Below, piece after piece: positions 14,660-23,574 of a DNA stretch of 23,610 nt. The notes beneath the pieces are model-generated. The model was not told where the DNA came from, ran no database searches, and saw only the letters and a list, made by a program, of their open reading frames with translations. The translations under genes were made by a program, and so were the position numbers. Each line of letters starts with the position of its first letter. Position 1 is the stretch's first letter. The DNA is from Dialister sp. UBA6422 (GTDB lineage Bacteria; Bacillota; Negativicutes; Veillonellales; Dialisteraceae): contig DJPC01000052.1 of assembly GCA_002439665.1 (NCBI GenBank), forward strand, positions 1,457 to 25,066, read 5' to 3'.

Positions 14660-14738
14660 AAAATACCGCTACATGCAAGAGGATAAAAGGTGATGTAACA
14701 CAAATGCCCCTTTATGATCTTGCTAGTAGCGGTATTTT
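14660..14738. terminator. 79-nt imperfect palindrome between convergent genes, probably a bidirectional terminator
   Basis: The outer arms AAAATACCGCTAC (14660-14672) and GTAGCGGTATTTT (14726-14738) are perfect over 13 bp. Inside them, stems of 6, 5 and 2 bp are separated by symmetric 2x2, 2x2 and 1x1 mismatches, giving 26 pairs and a 17-nt loop. It lies 27 nt after the DUF2939 stop codon. On the minus strand it is followed by a T-rich run, which suits termination of rlmI. Confidence 0.6.
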
Positions 14739-14877
14739 ACTTTGTCAATAAAGCAAAATGCGTGGAATAATAACTTGTGATGGAGTCGATCAAAGACCAA
14801 TGACCCTAGCCTTATCGTCATATGCACTCCTTAGAGTGATTCCAATAATCAGCAAGTATCCAATAGCCACTGACACA

Positions 14878-16098
14878 CTAAATAATCTGGAACAGGAAAA
14901 ACTTCAAATAATACGTTTCTGGTACCGTCATAAGTATAGGATGGTCGGGAGACTGCTGGCGAAATTCGATCTGACGAAGCGTGACACCTGCATCACGAGC
15001 TGCTTCTTTCACCATCTTCACAAAAAGCTCTTCTCCCATAAAATGGGAACAGGAACAAGTAGCCAGATATCCACCGCGGGGCAGAATCTTCATAGCCCGA
15101 TAATTGATTTCTTTATACCCCCGGAATGCTTCATGCACAGTCATGGAAGACTTCGTAAAAGCCGGTGGATCTAGCACAATATAATCATAGGTATGATCTT
15201 TTTTCTTATCCAATTCCGTTAAGAAATCAAATACATCAGCCTGCTGGGCTTTCACAGGAAGATGATTGATTTGGGCATTGTGGGCCGTCATTTTGACAGC
15301 TTCTTCAGAAATATCCAGCGCTGTCACAGAAGCTGCTCCGCCTTTGGCAATATTAAGTGCAAAGGCACCGGTATGAGTAAAGCAATCCAGCACATGGCGT
15401 CCCCTTGCAATTTGGGCAGCTGCCAGGCGATTGAATTTCTGATCCAAGAAAAATCCAGTTTTCTGTCCCTGTTCCACATCCACCGTATAGCGGATCCCAT
15501 TTTCTACAATATCCACAGTAGTCTTTTCCAGAGAAGGATCCAGGAGAGAAGAATGATAAAATCCCTTATACTGCTCCATACCTTCTAGCTCTCTGATTTT
15601 GACATCATTTCTTTCATAGACACAGGATACAGGAAGACTCTTTTCTCGAAGCACCTCAATCAGCCCGTCCAAAAATTGTTTTTTACGTAGTTCCATACCA
15701 AGTGACAACACTTGTACCGATAGTACATCTCCAAACCGATCCACCGTCATTCCTGGCAGCTGATCTGCTTCGCCGAAAACAAGGCGCATACAATCCCAGT
15801 CTTCTTTTCTCATGACCTGCAGACGATAATCCACTGCATAAGACGCCCGACGTTTCCAAAACGCATCATTGAAAGCATCATTGGCATTGGTGGAAATGAT
15901 ACGCACCGTAATCTTAGAATGGGGATTATAGAAACCGCTTCCTATAAACTTTCCCTTCTTCGACTCTACTCGAACCATATCCCCTGGTTTGATCCCTTCC
16001 TCTGCCTTTTCAATTTCTGATCCATATATCCAGGGATGACCACCCTTAGCAGCCATTTCTGCCCGCTTACTAATCACCACTTTTTTCAAATCTTCCAT
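14878..16098 (-). CDS. RlmI-type class I rRNA (cytosine-C5) methyltransferase
   Basis: A 406-residue SAM-dependent methyltransferase of the RlmI/RlmK family, which methylates a cytosine of 23S rRNA in Escherichia coli. The N-terminal 75 residues form a PUA domain (KGGHPWIYGSEIE at 18-30). EQGQKTGFFLDQKFNR (209-224) is the family hallmark before the SAM motif HVLDCFTHTGAFALNIA (235-251). ALDISEEAV at 260-268 is motif II, DPPAFTKS at 310-317 is motif IV and the likely catalytic Cys lies in CSCSHFM (348-354). ATG 16098 follows AAAGGAG with 6-nt spacing and gives normal length; the open frame extends 18 codons further upstream without a ribosome binding site. The target position is not known, so I withhold a gene symbol. 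Confidence 0.88.
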   Translation of the reverse strand: MEDLKKVVISKRAEMAAKGGHPWIYGSEIEKAEEGIKPGDMVRVESKKGKFIGSGFYNPHSKITVRIISTNANDAFNDAFWKRRASYAVDYRLQVMRKEDWDCMRLVFGEADQLPGMTVDRFGDVLSVQVLSLGMELRKKQFLDGLIEVLREKSLPVSCVYERNDVKIRELEGMEQYKGFYHSSLLDPSLEKTTVDIVENGIRYTVDVEQGQKTGFFLDQKFNRLAAAQIARGRHVLDCFTHTGAFALNIAKGGAASVTALDISEEAVKMTAHNAQINHLPVKAQQADVFDFLTELDKKKDHTYDYIVLDPPAFTKSSMTVHEAFRGYKEINYRAMKILPRGGYLATCSCSHFMGEELFVKMVKEAARDAGVTLRQIEFRQQSPDHPILMTVPETYYLKFFLFQII

Positions 16099-16216
16099 GC
16101 TATTCTCCTTTGTCATATAAGAAATAGATTCCTCTTGATTGTAACATATCACCAGGCTATTTTGTTGTTAGTTGTAAGTTGTTGGTCGCCTGGAAGCAGC
16201 GGCTAAGAAACATCAA

Positions 16217-16256
16217 CAACCACTACATGGTATGCCAGCGAAAAGTAAATGAATGA
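16217..16256. repeat. Diverged flanking repeat, copy 1 (downstream side of the helicase gene)
   Basis: CAACCACTA (16217-16225) is followed by GCCA-2-GAAAA-2-AAATGAATGA (16234-16256). The same blocks in the same order occur on the other side of the helicase gene at 19531-19588, with a longer spacer after the first block. Confidence 0.4.
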
Positions 16257-16287
16257 AAAGCCATGACATAACATCCTCTTTTCATTC
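16251..16287. terminator. Inverted repeat after the helicase gene, possible terminator
   Basis: GAATGAAAAG (16251-16260) and CTTTTCATTC (16278-16287) form a perfect 10-bp stem with a 17-nt loop, 9 nt past the helicase stop codon. The stem is A+T-rich and only a modest T-rich run follows on the minus strand, so its strength is uncertain. Confidence 0.45.
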
Positions 16288-16295
16288 CATACGAC

Positions 16296-19200
16296 TCAAA
16301 GAACTCCGCTAGTATCTGTCTTGGTGATGTATTTTGCTGGAATGGGACAATCTAAGCGATAAATGATACTCATCGGCTGTGAACCCTCCCAAGATACTAC
16401 CTTCGCAGTTCCTAAAAATGTATAAGCCATAGAATTTTTATAAGCATCCTTTTTAGCAGAACGAACAAAAAGAAGGACTATACTTCCTTTTTCTCTCTGA
16501 TGGATATATCTCTGCCCTGTTTTTGATTGCGGCGTGGTGGTGCTTTGACTCTGCCAATGAAATAAATGGGTATCCATGGAATAATCTTCATATAACGTGG
16601 TATCAGAAAATTCTTTTTCTGATTTATTGAGTGTTACAAGAAATACATCCGTATCTTGAGTCACTATATCACTATTTCCCCTATGCAAGTACTTGACGCC
16701 TTCACGTACAGTAGAAGGGTTCTCTAGTCCCAAAGCGGAAAACAGCTGATCTCTAGTATAGTTGCAATACACCTCCAGTGGACATGCATAGGGCAGTGCT
16801 GCCTTTTTAGGCACAATATTGATTGCCTCATATTGATAAGCCAATAGATCCTGTATTTCCTTCTTGAGTTCTTTCTGAGAAGTAAATCGAGCAATACCTT
16901 CTTCTACTCCATCATACTTAGCATCTGGAAATAACGTAATAGACCACATACGAAGATATTTCTTTTCTATAGAGGAAAATGCAGTGGGTAAAACATCATA
17001 ACAATGCTGTATGAAAGATATCCATGTCGGAGAATCCATGGAAAGAACTCGCGGAAAAGCTTTCCGAAGGGACAATTCTTCTTCTGTTACAGAAAAATAA
17101 GGTATCAATCCTGCATCAACCAACAGACGCGCATAGGTGTGCTTTCCATTATAAAACACATGAGGATCTACCCCTGCTGCCCGTAAGAATTCAATCAGTG
17201 AAGGGATCGACTGGGTGCTTTCTGCCAATTCTTTCACCAATTCTATATAAAACTCATTTTTCCGAAGCCGGCTTTGGATATTTTCCAGTACCCATTTCTG
17301 GGCCTGTTCTTCCATTTGGATAACACACCCTTTAGGTACATGGGGAAAATCATTCTGTATTTCCTTCTTCATGGCTACCTGAGATTTCCCCAAAAGGGCT
17401 GCGTAACGACTAGCAAAGTTGTATTTCCGATTGGCTTCTCCTACAAAGTCTAGTACAGTTAAACAATCTTTACCGGGAAAAAGCCTAAGTCCTCGGCCTA
17501 GCTGCTGTAAGAATACAGTCATGCTTTGGGTAGGCCGGAGAAACAGTACTGTATTCACTGCCGGAATATCTACTCCTTCATTGAATAGATCCACTACAAA
17601 AATCACTTGCAACGTTCCCGCTTCCAGTCGCTGCCGTGCTTGCTGACGAACTTCTTTAGAAGAATCGGCATCCAGTGCCAATGCGGAAATACCATGGGCA
17701 TTGAAATAGTCTGCCATATAATGGGCATGTTTCTTAGATACACAAAATCCTAACGCTTTAACATCCCGAAGGTCAGCGGTATATCGTTCTAAGGCTTCCC
17801 CAATGGATCTAGCCCTTTGACTAGCCAAAGCCCCTTCTCCCGTGTACACTCTTTCCAATTCTTTATCATCATATTGACCGCGACTCCACTTGATTTGTTT
17901 CAAACTAATCGGATCAGTCACACCGAAATAATGGAAAGGACAAAGAAGTCGTCTTTCGATGGCATCAGGCAAGCGAATTTCGGCCGCCATGTGTCCACCA
18001 AAATAGGTCAATATATTTCCCCCATCTGCCCGTTCTGGAGTAGCCGTCAGACCCAATAAAATTTTAGGATGAAAATATTGCAATAACCGCTCATACGATT
18101 TAGCTGCCGCATGATGGAATTCATCCACAATAATCATGTCATAATAAAGAGGATCTATCTTCTCCCAAAACCGCTGGCTATTAAAGGTTTGTATAGACAT
18201 AAAAAGGTGTTCTGGCCTGTGGGGCCGATAAGTACCTACGGCCAATTCACCGAAATTGGGATCCTTCATGACTTGGCGGAAACAATCTCGGCTTTGCTTT
18301 AAAATTTCTTCTCGATGAGCAATAAAAAGAAGCCTTGTTCCTTCCTTTCTTTGCTTAGAAAAATTCCGATAATCAAAAGCTGAAATCGCTGTTTTCCCTG
18401 TTCCTGTAGCTGCTACCACCAAGTTATGCCACCGGTCTTTTCCTCGTCGTTCCGCTTCTAGGGCATCTAAAATGGCTTGCTGATACGGATAAGGCATAAT
18501 ATCAAAAGAATAAGAAGTATCGGAATTTCCACTACTTTCCCGTCCGCGCTGCCTATCGATAGATTCCTTTAATTTTTCTATATCTTCCTTACAATCCCTA
18601 TGAAACACCTGAAAATCAAAAGAATGCCAATAAGTTTCAAAAGTAGCTTTCATCTTTTCTAAAATACGAGGCAAATCGTAAGCAGTAACTTTCATATTCC
18701 ATTCCATCCCCTCTGCGATGGCTGCATGGGATAAATTAGATGATCCCACGTAGGCTGTGGAATACCCACTATTTCGATGGAACATGTAAGATTTGGCATG
18801 AAGTCTCGTTTCCTTGACGTTGTAAGAAATACGGATATCTGTATGGTCAAGCTTAGACAATTCTACAATAGCCTTCGGATCCGTAGCACCCATATACGTA
18901 GTAGTCACTACGCGAAGATGTCCTCCCCTTTGGGTAAACTCTCGCAAATAAGGAAGAATCATGGACAATCCGGAAAAACGAATAAAAGACACCAACATAT
19001 CTATACGATCAGAAGAAGCGATTTCCCTCTGCAGTTCATGTACCATAGAGACATCCTGCTTAGAATTGGTAAAAAGAAAAGACCGGGTCAGAGAAGTAGC
19101 TGGTCGCTGCCATGTTTTCTCTTTGATGGCATTAGCACGATGCTCTAAGGATTTCAAAAGAAAAGATTGATTCACCACTTCATGTCCTTCACCCAAATCC

Positions 19201-19475
19201 TGACTCTGTTGCACCAATTTTTGAACCAATGCATTGGTCAATGCCACTTCTTGCTGCATGACATCTTCCCCATTTTGATCAGCAATTTCTTTCAAAGATA
19301 TATGAATCAACTTTTTTAAATAGTTCGCTAGATACCCTACTGCCTCTTGAGCATCCACCTCTTCTCGCTCTGCCCAAATCTCCTTCTGTTCTAGCGCCTC
19401 TCTCATCTTCTTTTCAAATCCAGTAGAAATGACTTTTTCATATAAACCATCTTGCAAATCTTGGATGTCTGCCAT
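16296..19475 (-). CDS. PLD-like nuclease / SF2 helicase / DUF3427 fusion protein
   Basis: A 1059-residue cytoplasmic DNA-processing protein. After an N-terminal helical region, residues about 130-290 form a phospholipase D-like domain: RLHAKSYMFHRN (His226, Lys228) and GSSN at 244-247, in which the Asp of the HKD motif is replaced, as in relatives I recall. The SF2 helicase follows: Walker A ATGTGKT (356-362), DEFHH (451-455), GLTATPER (475-482), FVVDLFNEGVDIP and QQLGRGLR (657-664). The C-terminal third, from about 700, fits DUF3427. Known relatives are found in DNA-repair and phage-defence settings, but no specific activity can be assigned. The start follows AAAGGAG. It stands alone, without methylase or partner genes, between stretches bearing related repeats. 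Confidence 0.88.
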   Translation of the reverse strand: MADIQDLQDGLYEKVISTGFEKKMREALEQKEIWAEREEVDAQEAVGYLANYLKKLIHISLKEIADQNGEDVMQQEVALTNALVQKLVQQSQDLGEGHEVVNQSFLLKSLEHRANAIKEKTWQRPATSLTRSFLFTNSKQDVSMVHELQREIASSDRIDMLVSFIRFSGLSMILPYLREFTQRGGHLRVVTTTYMGATDPKAIVELSKLDHTDIRISYNVKETRLHAKSYMFHRNSGYSTAYVGSSNLSHAAIAEGMEWNMKVTAYDLPRILEKMKATFETYWHSFDFQVFHRDCKEDIEKLKESIDRQRGRESSGNSDTSYSFDIMPYPYQQAILDALEAERRGKDRWHNLVVAATGTGKTAISAFDYRNFSKQRKEGTRLLFIAHREEILKQSRDCFRQVMKDPNFGELAVGTYRPHRPEHLFMSIQTFNSQRFWEKIDPLYYDMIIVDEFHHAAAKSYERLLQYFHPKILLGLTATPERADGGNILTYFGGHMAAEIRLPDAIERRLLCPFHYFGVTDPISLKQIKWSRGQYDDKELERVYTGEGALASQRARSIGEALERYTADLRDVKALGFCVSKKHAHYMADYFNAHGISALALDADSSKEVRQQARQRLEAGTLQVIFVVDLFNEGVDIPAVNTVLFLRPTQSMTVFLQQLGRGLRLFPGKDCLTVLDFVGEANRKYNFASRYAALLGKSQVAMKKEIQNDFPHVPKGCVIQMEEQAQKWVLENIQSRLRKNEFYIELVKELAESTQSIPSLIEFLRAAGVDPHVFYNGKHTYARLLVDAGLIPYFSVTEEELSLRKAFPRVLSMDSPTWISFIQHCYDVLPTAFSSIEKKYLRMWSITLFPDAKYDGVEEGIARFTSQKELKKEIQDLLAYQYEAINIVPKKAALPYACPLEVYCNYTRDQLFSALGLENPSTVREGVKYLHRGNSDIVTQDTDVFLVTLNKSEKEFSDTTLYEDYSMDTHLFHWQSQSTTTPQSKTGQRYIHQREKGSIVLLFVRSAKKDAYKNSMAYTFLGTAKVVSWEGSQPMSIIYRLDCPIPAKYITKTDTSGVL

Positions 19476-19488
19476 GTCTTGGCTCCTT

Positions 19489-19830
19489 TCGTAGGGGGTA
19501 TCAGTGATTGGTTATTGGGATTCAAACAATCAACCACTAGCAACAAGTACTAATCCAATTTCTTGCCATTGAAAATGCAAATGAATGAACGAACACGGGA
19601 TGCACGCATTCCCTCTATCTCTCGCTAACCAAGCTGCCATTACAGAATCCCCATGTATATACGCCGCAGTACTTGATCAGCTGTGCGCCGCCCAAATAAG
19701 TTTACCCTTTATGAATCTGATACATCAGGCAAATACAGAAGGCAAAGAGCAACTCTAGAGACATAAATCATCCTGTTATTCTAGTCCAAACAAGACTCAT
19801 ACATCCCTCACTTCTAATTTCTCACCACTT
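19489..19830. other. Gene-free stretch upstream of the helicase gene
   Basis: About 340 bases without a credible gene. It holds repeat copy 2 and an imperfect inverted repeat around 19504-19540 (GTGATTGGTTATTG against CAATCAACCAC). No clear promoter for the helicase could be picked out. Confidence 0.5.
19531..19588. repeat. Diverged flanking repeat, copy 2 (upstream side of the helicase gene)
   Basis: CAACCACTA (19531-19539), then GCCA-2-GAAAA-3-AAATGAATGA (19565-19588). It matches copy 1 at 16217-16256 in block content, order and orientation; the spacer after CAACCACTA is 17 nt longer. Confidence 0.4.
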
Positions 19831-20841
19831 TTAATGCCCTTCTGCATCACCGCCAAGAGCCATACCGCCACTCCAAAGATATTCTTCCTTGCAAATATGT
19901 CCCTTCACAGGCTTACCATCCAAAAAAGCACGGATATTTTCTAAAGAATTCATAATAGCTTCTTCATTGCAGCGGCTATTCATTTCTGCATTATGGGCAC
20001 TGCCAATCACATTGGGATATGCAAGGATGGGGTCTCCCTCTTTAGGATACTTCTCATGTTCACCCCACCACACATCCATAGCTACGTGAAAATGAGGGAA
20101 CTCTTTGACCCGATATAACAACGCTTCATGGTCAATCAGCCCTGCTCTTGATACATCCACTATCATGGCATCTTCCTTCATAAGAGAAAGCCGCCGGCCA
20201 TCGATGATTTTATCCGTTTCCTTAGAATGCGGCAAAGCTAGGACCACCACATCCGCTTTGGTTAACGCTTGGTCTAAGGATTCCATTTCATAAGCTCCTA
20301 CCAATAAAGAAGATTCCGGCTTATGGCGAGAAATTGCCTCCAATCGGCAACCAAATGGTGCAAGAGCCTTAGCTACTGCCTGTCCGATACCACCAAAACC
20401 TACAATAAGTACTGTTTGTTCTATTAAACTTTTCTGATGGTATCCTAAGATATGAAATATACCATGCTGCAAATCATAGAGCTGTTCCCGAAGACACCGA
20501 TTGAGCGCAATAATCATTCCTACCGTAGACTCTGCAATCCCTCTAGCCCAACCGCCAGCATTGCAATAGAGATTCATATCTTGGGGCAAAGAAGCCATGG
20601 ACAAGTGATCCACCCCTGTCCGCGTGGTCTGTACCATCTTCGGATGGTCTAAAAGAGACTGCTCTTCCTTAGTCAAATCACCTACAATATTGTGGGTGAG
20701 TACTACATCGGCTATTTGGATAGCCTGCAAGCGTTCCCTTTTATTCATATCCTCCATCCAGAAAATACTGCAATCCGGAAATAAGGTTTCTACCTTTCCC
20801 TGAAAATCTTTCTTGATAGGTGCTGCTATAACAATGTTCAT
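19831..20841 (-). CDS. D-isomer-specific 2-hydroxyacid dehydrogenase family protein
   Basis: A 336-residue NAD(P)-dependent oxidoreductase that reduces a 2-keto acid to a D-2-hydroxy acid, or the reverse. The Rossmann motif is GFGGIGQAV at 148-156. Substrate and catalytic residues are Arg232 (VSRAGLID, in place of the more usual NTARG pattern), a Glu near 261 (VWWGEHE) and His283 (GSAHNA). TRTGVDHLS at 73-81 is the substrate-domain signature. The tail after about 315 (KEEYLWSGGMALGGDAEGH) is unusual for the family. The start follows GAGGGAAAAGA. The substrate cannot be told from sequence; phosphoglycerate dehydrogenase is less likely given the length and motifs. It is probably transcribed from a promoter near 21130 with a leader of about 285 nt. 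Confidence 0.87.
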   Translation of the reverse strand: MNIVIAAPIKKDFQGKVETLFPDCSIFWMEDMNKRERLQAIQIADVVLTHNIVGDLTKEEQSLLDHPKMVQTTRTGVDHLSMASLPQDMNLYCNAGGWARGIAESTVGMIIALNRCLREQLYDLQHGIFHILGYHQKSLIEQTVLIVGFGGIGQAVAKALAPFGCRLEAISRHKPESSLLVGAYEMESLDQALTKADVVVLALPHSKETDKIIDGRRLSLMKEDAMIVDVSRAGLIDHEALLYRVKEFPHFHVAMDVWWGEHEKYPKEGDPILAYPNVIGSAHNAEMNSRCNEEAIMNSLENIRAFLDGKPVKGHICKEEYLWSGGMALGGDAEGH

Positions 20842-21140
20842 TCTTTTCCCTCATCCTACTGTATAAAAAATCATGGATAGGCTGCAAGTTTGAAAAATCC
20901 AAACAACGATCAGCATATAACCAATCGCAATGGAATAATCTATGGCTTGCCTGCACAGTACTGGCATCCATATACACAGAAAATGTAGAATAAGATGATC
21001 CTTATAACCATTCATCATTTTCTTCAGTATCAGCACAAGCCAGCTGGATGAATGCATCAATGGACATACAAAATATTTTCTTCAGCATTGACCATTCTCC
21101 ATGTCTTATCTGTATGAAACCATATTACTTTATATTATAT
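20842..21140 (-). other. Leader region of the hydroxyacid dehydrogenase gene with small frames
   Basis: No established gene. On the minus strand there is a TATAAT at about 21136-21131. Downstream lies a 28-codon frame with a proper ribosome binding site (21002-21088) and a 68-69-codon hydrophobic frame (20851-21060) without one, which ends 9 nt before the dehydrogenase start. Confidence 0.4.
21002..21088 (-). CDS. Possible 28-residue leader peptide or small protein
   Basis: ATG 21088 lies 7 nt after GGAGA and about 40 nt after a TATAAT box. The 28-residue product begins MLKKIFCMSIDAF and ends acidic (TEENDEWL). Nothing is recognised in it. The ribosome binding site and nearby promoter are the only support; chance is a real alternative. 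Confidence 0.25.
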   Translation of the reverse strand: MLKKIFCMSIDAFIQLACADTEENDEWL

Positions 21141-21146
21141 ACTCTA

Positions 21147-21192
21147 AAAGGGTGAAACATAAACAACTATCATGGTCTATGTTTCACCCTTT
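21147..21192. repeat. Perfect 15-bp inverted repeat downstream of the rplL terminator
   Basis: AAAGGGTGAAACATA (21147-21161) and TATGTTTCACCCTTT (21178-21192) are perfectly complementary, with a 16-nt spacer. On the minus strand it could be a second, tandem terminator for the ribosomal operon. Its lower edge also lies about 10 nt upstream of the TATAAT box for the next transcript, so an operator role is possible. Confidence 0.7.
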
Positions 21193-21209
21193 GTTAAATG
21201 ATTGACATC

Positions 21210-21240
21210 AAAAAACGGACCCCTCACGGAGTCCGTTTTT
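21210..21240 (-). terminator. Intrinsic terminator of the rplJL operon
   Basis: On the minus strand AAAACGGAC / GTCCGTTTT form a 9-bp stem, extended by CC/GG, ending in a T6 run, 26 nt past the rplL stop codon. Confidence 0.95.
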
Positions 21241-21265
21241 ATCGCATCATTGAGCTAAGCCGCAA

Positions 21266-21634
21266 TTATTTCAGTTCTACAGTTGCGCCTGCAGCTTCGA
21301 GCTTCTTCTTCATTTCTTCAGCTTCAGCTTTAGCTACGCCGGTTTTAACTTCTTTCGGAGCGCCGTCAACTACAGCTTTAGCGTCTTTCAGGCCCAGGCC
21401 GGTGATTTCACGAACAGCTTTGATAACCTGAATCTTCTGGCCGCCAACGTCTTTAAGGATAACGTCGAATTCGGATTTTTCTTCTTCAGCTGCTGCTGCT
21501 GGAGCTGCTGCTGCTGCTACAGCTACTGGAGCTGCTGCGGATACACCGAATTTGTCTTCGATAGCTTTTACGAGTTCAGAGAGTTCGAGAACGGACATTT
21601 CTGCAATAGCATTAAGGATTTCTTCGTTAGTCAT
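21266..21634 (-). CDS. rplL: 50S ribosomal protein L7/L12
   Basis: A 122-residue stalk protein that recruits translation factors to the ribosome. The N-terminal dimerisation helices ([31 protein letters not shown]) are followed by an alanine-rich hinge (about 33-50) and the C-terminal factor-binding domain, with [31 protein letters not shown] and the final block ATVELK. ATG 21634 follows GGAGGAAAATAAC; an in-frame ATG at 21649 lies within the ribosome binding site and is not used. It follows rplJ by 35 nt and is the last gene of the cluster before a strong terminator. Confidence 0.98.
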   Translation of the reverse strand: MTNEEILNAIAEMSVLELSELVKAIEDKFGVSAAAPVAVAAAAAPAAAAEEEKSEFDVILKDVGGQKIQVIKAVREITGLGLKDAKAVVDGAPKEVKTGVAKAEAEEMKKKLEAAGATVELK

Positions 21635-21669
21635 GTTATTTTCCTCCATGGAATATTTACGCGTAAATC

Positions 21670-22218
21670 TTACGCAGATTCTTTCTGTTTACGCACTGCT
21701 TCGAGAGCATATGCGAGGTTCTGAATATTGCCGTTAAGGGCACGTGCCAGTCCAGTAATAGGAGCCAACAGGGTTGCTGCAACCATACCCAGCAGCTGTT
21801 CTTTGGATGGCAGATCTGCCAGAGCCTTGACAGCTTTTTCATCGATGACTTTGCCATCGAGTACACCAGCTTTGACTGTAACAGCTTCACTCTTAGTTTC
21901 TTTCAGGAATTCTTTCAGAGCTGCTGCTGGTGCTACCGGATCATCTTTGCAGGTAGCAAGACCGTTTGGTCCCTGAAGCAGATCATCAAGGCCTTCCAGA
22001 CCCAGTTCGTCAGCTGCGATACGAGTCAATGTGTTTTTAATAACCTTGTATTCAACACCGTGTGCAAGGAATTTACGACGAAGAAGCATCGCATTCTTTA
22101 CATCCAGTTTGTTGAAGGAAACAAGAACTACGCCCTGGGATGCCAGTCTTTCTTTCATTTCTGCAACAACGGCTTCCTTTTCTGGACGAATTCTTACTTC
22201 ATACTTTTCTTCGCTCAT
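21670..22218 (-). CDS. rplJ: 50S ribosomal protein L10
   Basis: A 182-residue stalk-base protein that binds 23S rRNA and carries the L7/L12 dimers on its C-terminal helix. The N-terminal rRNA-binding part includes [21 protein letters not shown] and [12 protein letters not shown], with GPNGLA in the middle; the C-terminal helix ([22 protein letters not shown]) is the L7/L12 docking site. The start follows GGAGGTGTACT. Expression is probably autoregulated through the L10 leader directly upstream. Confidence 0.98.
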   Translation of the reverse strand: MSEEKYEVRIRPEKEAVVAEMKERLASQGVVLVSFNKLDVKNAMLLRRKFLAHGVEYKVIKNTLTRIAADELGLEGLDDLLQGPNGLATCKDDPVAPAAALKEFLKETKSEAVTVKAGVLDGKVIDEKAVKALADLPSKEQLLGMVAATLLAPITGLARALNGNIQNLAYALEAVRKQKESA

Positions 22219-22263
22219 AGTACACCTCCTTCGCTAATGGATTTTATATTTATCACGTTAGCT

Positions 22264-22372
22264 AAAACGACCTCGCTAGCTTGCGAGGTCGTGTACTGGC
22301 TTTTCCAGTACTCAGCCTCGGGAGGCGGGCTAATGCCCTTTAAAATGTATTACCGCCGGTCTTCAGCTAAGT
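22264..22372 (-). promoter_or_regulatory. Ribosomal protein L10 leader with attenuator hairpin
   Basis: The 172-nt gap between rplA and rplJ holds an L10-leader-like RNA. GCTGAAGACCGGCGGT (about 22368-22353) pairs back with CCGCC...GAGGCTGAG and resembles the kink-turn binding site of the L10(L12)4 complex. Hairpin GTACTGG/CCAGTAC (22292-22310) follows. Next is the 10-bp stem ACGACCTCGC/GCGAGGTCGT (22267-22292) with a T4 run, a weak intrinsic terminator that fits attenuation between rplKA and rplJL. Confidence 0.85.
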
Positions 22373-22390
22373 GTAAATAGGTTAGGTTAA

Positions 22391-23095
22391 TTAAGCTTTT
22401 GGAGCTACTACCTTGGCGATATCCATATGGATGCCAGGTCCCATGGTAGAGCTGATGGTGAGGCTCTTCATGTACACGCCCTTAACAGTGGAAGGACGAG
22501 CTTTCTGAATGGTATTGAAGATAGCCAGAAGGTTCTGTTTCAGTTTGTCTTCGTCAAAGGATACTTTGCCGATGATAACCTGTACATTGCCGGCTTTATC
22601 AGTACGATACTGAACCTTGCCGCCTTTGATTTCGTTGACAGCTTTGGTAACATCCATGGTGACGGTGCCAACCTTCGGGTTTGGCATGAGGCCTTTCGGT
22701 CCGAGTACACGGCCCAGACGACCAACTACGGCCATCATGTCCGGTGTAGCTACTACGACGTCAAAGTCCATCCAGCCCTGCATAATCTTATCGGCCAGTT
22801 CTTTTCCGCCTACGTAGTCAGCGCCTGCTGCTTTTGCTTCGTCTTCTTTGTGGTCTTTAGCAAAAACAAGAACTTTCTTAGTTTTGCCGGTGCCAGCAGG
22901 AAGAACGGTAGCGCCGCGGAGCTGCTGTTCTGCGTATTTCGGGTTGATATTCAAATTGAAAGCAACTTCTACAGTTTCATCAAACTTTGCGGATGCTGCT
23001 TCTTTAACAAGCTTTACAGCTTCGTCGATGTCATAGAACTTATGACTGTCAACGATGGCTGCTGCTGCTTTCTGTTTCTTTGTCAGTTTTGCCAT
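22391..23095 (-). CDS. rplA: 50S ribosomal protein L1
   Basis: A 234-residue protein of the L1 stalk that assists deacyl-tRNA release. The signature [15 protein letters not shown] is present, with [19 protein letters not shown] and the C-terminal [19 protein letters not shown]. The start follows AGGAGGAAACA, 53 nt after rplK. Length is standard. Confidence 0.98.
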   Translation of the reverse strand: MAKLTKKQKAAAAIVDSHKFYDIDEAVKLVKEAASAKFDETVEVAFNLNINPKYAEQQLRGATVLPAGTGKTKKVLVFAKDHKEDEAKAAGADYVGGKELADKIMQGWMDFDVVVATPDMMAVVGRLGRVLGPKGLMPNPKVGTVTMDVTKAVNEIKGGKVQYRTDKAGNVQVIIGKVSFDEDKLKQNLLAIFNTIQKARPSTVKGVYMKSLTISSTMGPGIHMDIAKVVAPKA

Positions 23096-23148
23096 TGTTT
23101 CCTCCTATGTGGTCTTTGGGGTTCTACCCTGCCACGAACGGGTCAGTC

Positions 23149-23574
23149 TTAGTCTACAACTTCGATGCCCATAGAACGGGCTGTGCCTTCGACCATAAGC
23201 ATTGCTGCTTCTACGTCGTTAGCGTTCAGGTCAGGCATCTTTGTTTCAGCGATTTCCTTAACCTGTGCTTTGGTGACTTTGCCAACTTTGTTTTTGTTTG
23301 GTTCACCAGAAGCTTTTTCCAGTCCAGCTGCTTTCTTCAGAAGAACAGCTGCTGGCGGAGTTTTACAAATAAATGTAAAGCTTCTATCTTCAAAAACGGT
23401 AATTTCTACAGGAATAACCAGGCCTACCTGCTTAGCAGTACGATCGTTAAAGTCTTTAACGAAGGCCATGATGTTAACGCCTGCCTGACCAAGGGCCGGG
23501 CCTACTGGCGGTGCTGGAGTAGCCTTACCAGCTGCAACCTGCAGTTTTACAACTTTGGAAATTTTCTTTGCCAT
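23149..23574 (-). CDS. rplK: 50S ribosomal protein L11
   Basis: A 141-residue protein of the GTPase-associated centre. The N-terminal domain has [35 protein letters not shown]; the C-terminal rRNA-binding domain ends in [16 protein letters not shown]. The start follows AAGGAGGTGTAACATT. In most bacteria secE and nusG precede this gene; they would lie beyond the right edge. Confidence 0.98.
   Translation of the reverse strand: MAKKISKVVKLQVAAGKATPAPPVGPALGQAGVNIMAFVKDFNDRTAKQVGLVIPVEITVFEDRSFTFICKTPPAAVLLKKAAGLEKASGEPNKNKVGKVTKAQVKEIAETKMPDLNANDVEAAMLMVEGTARSMGIEVVD

Noticed and set aside
14660-14738. Integron attC site
   Set aside because: The palindrome size fits, but the conserved core sites (GTTRRRY and its inverse) are absent and no integrase or cassette array is nearby.
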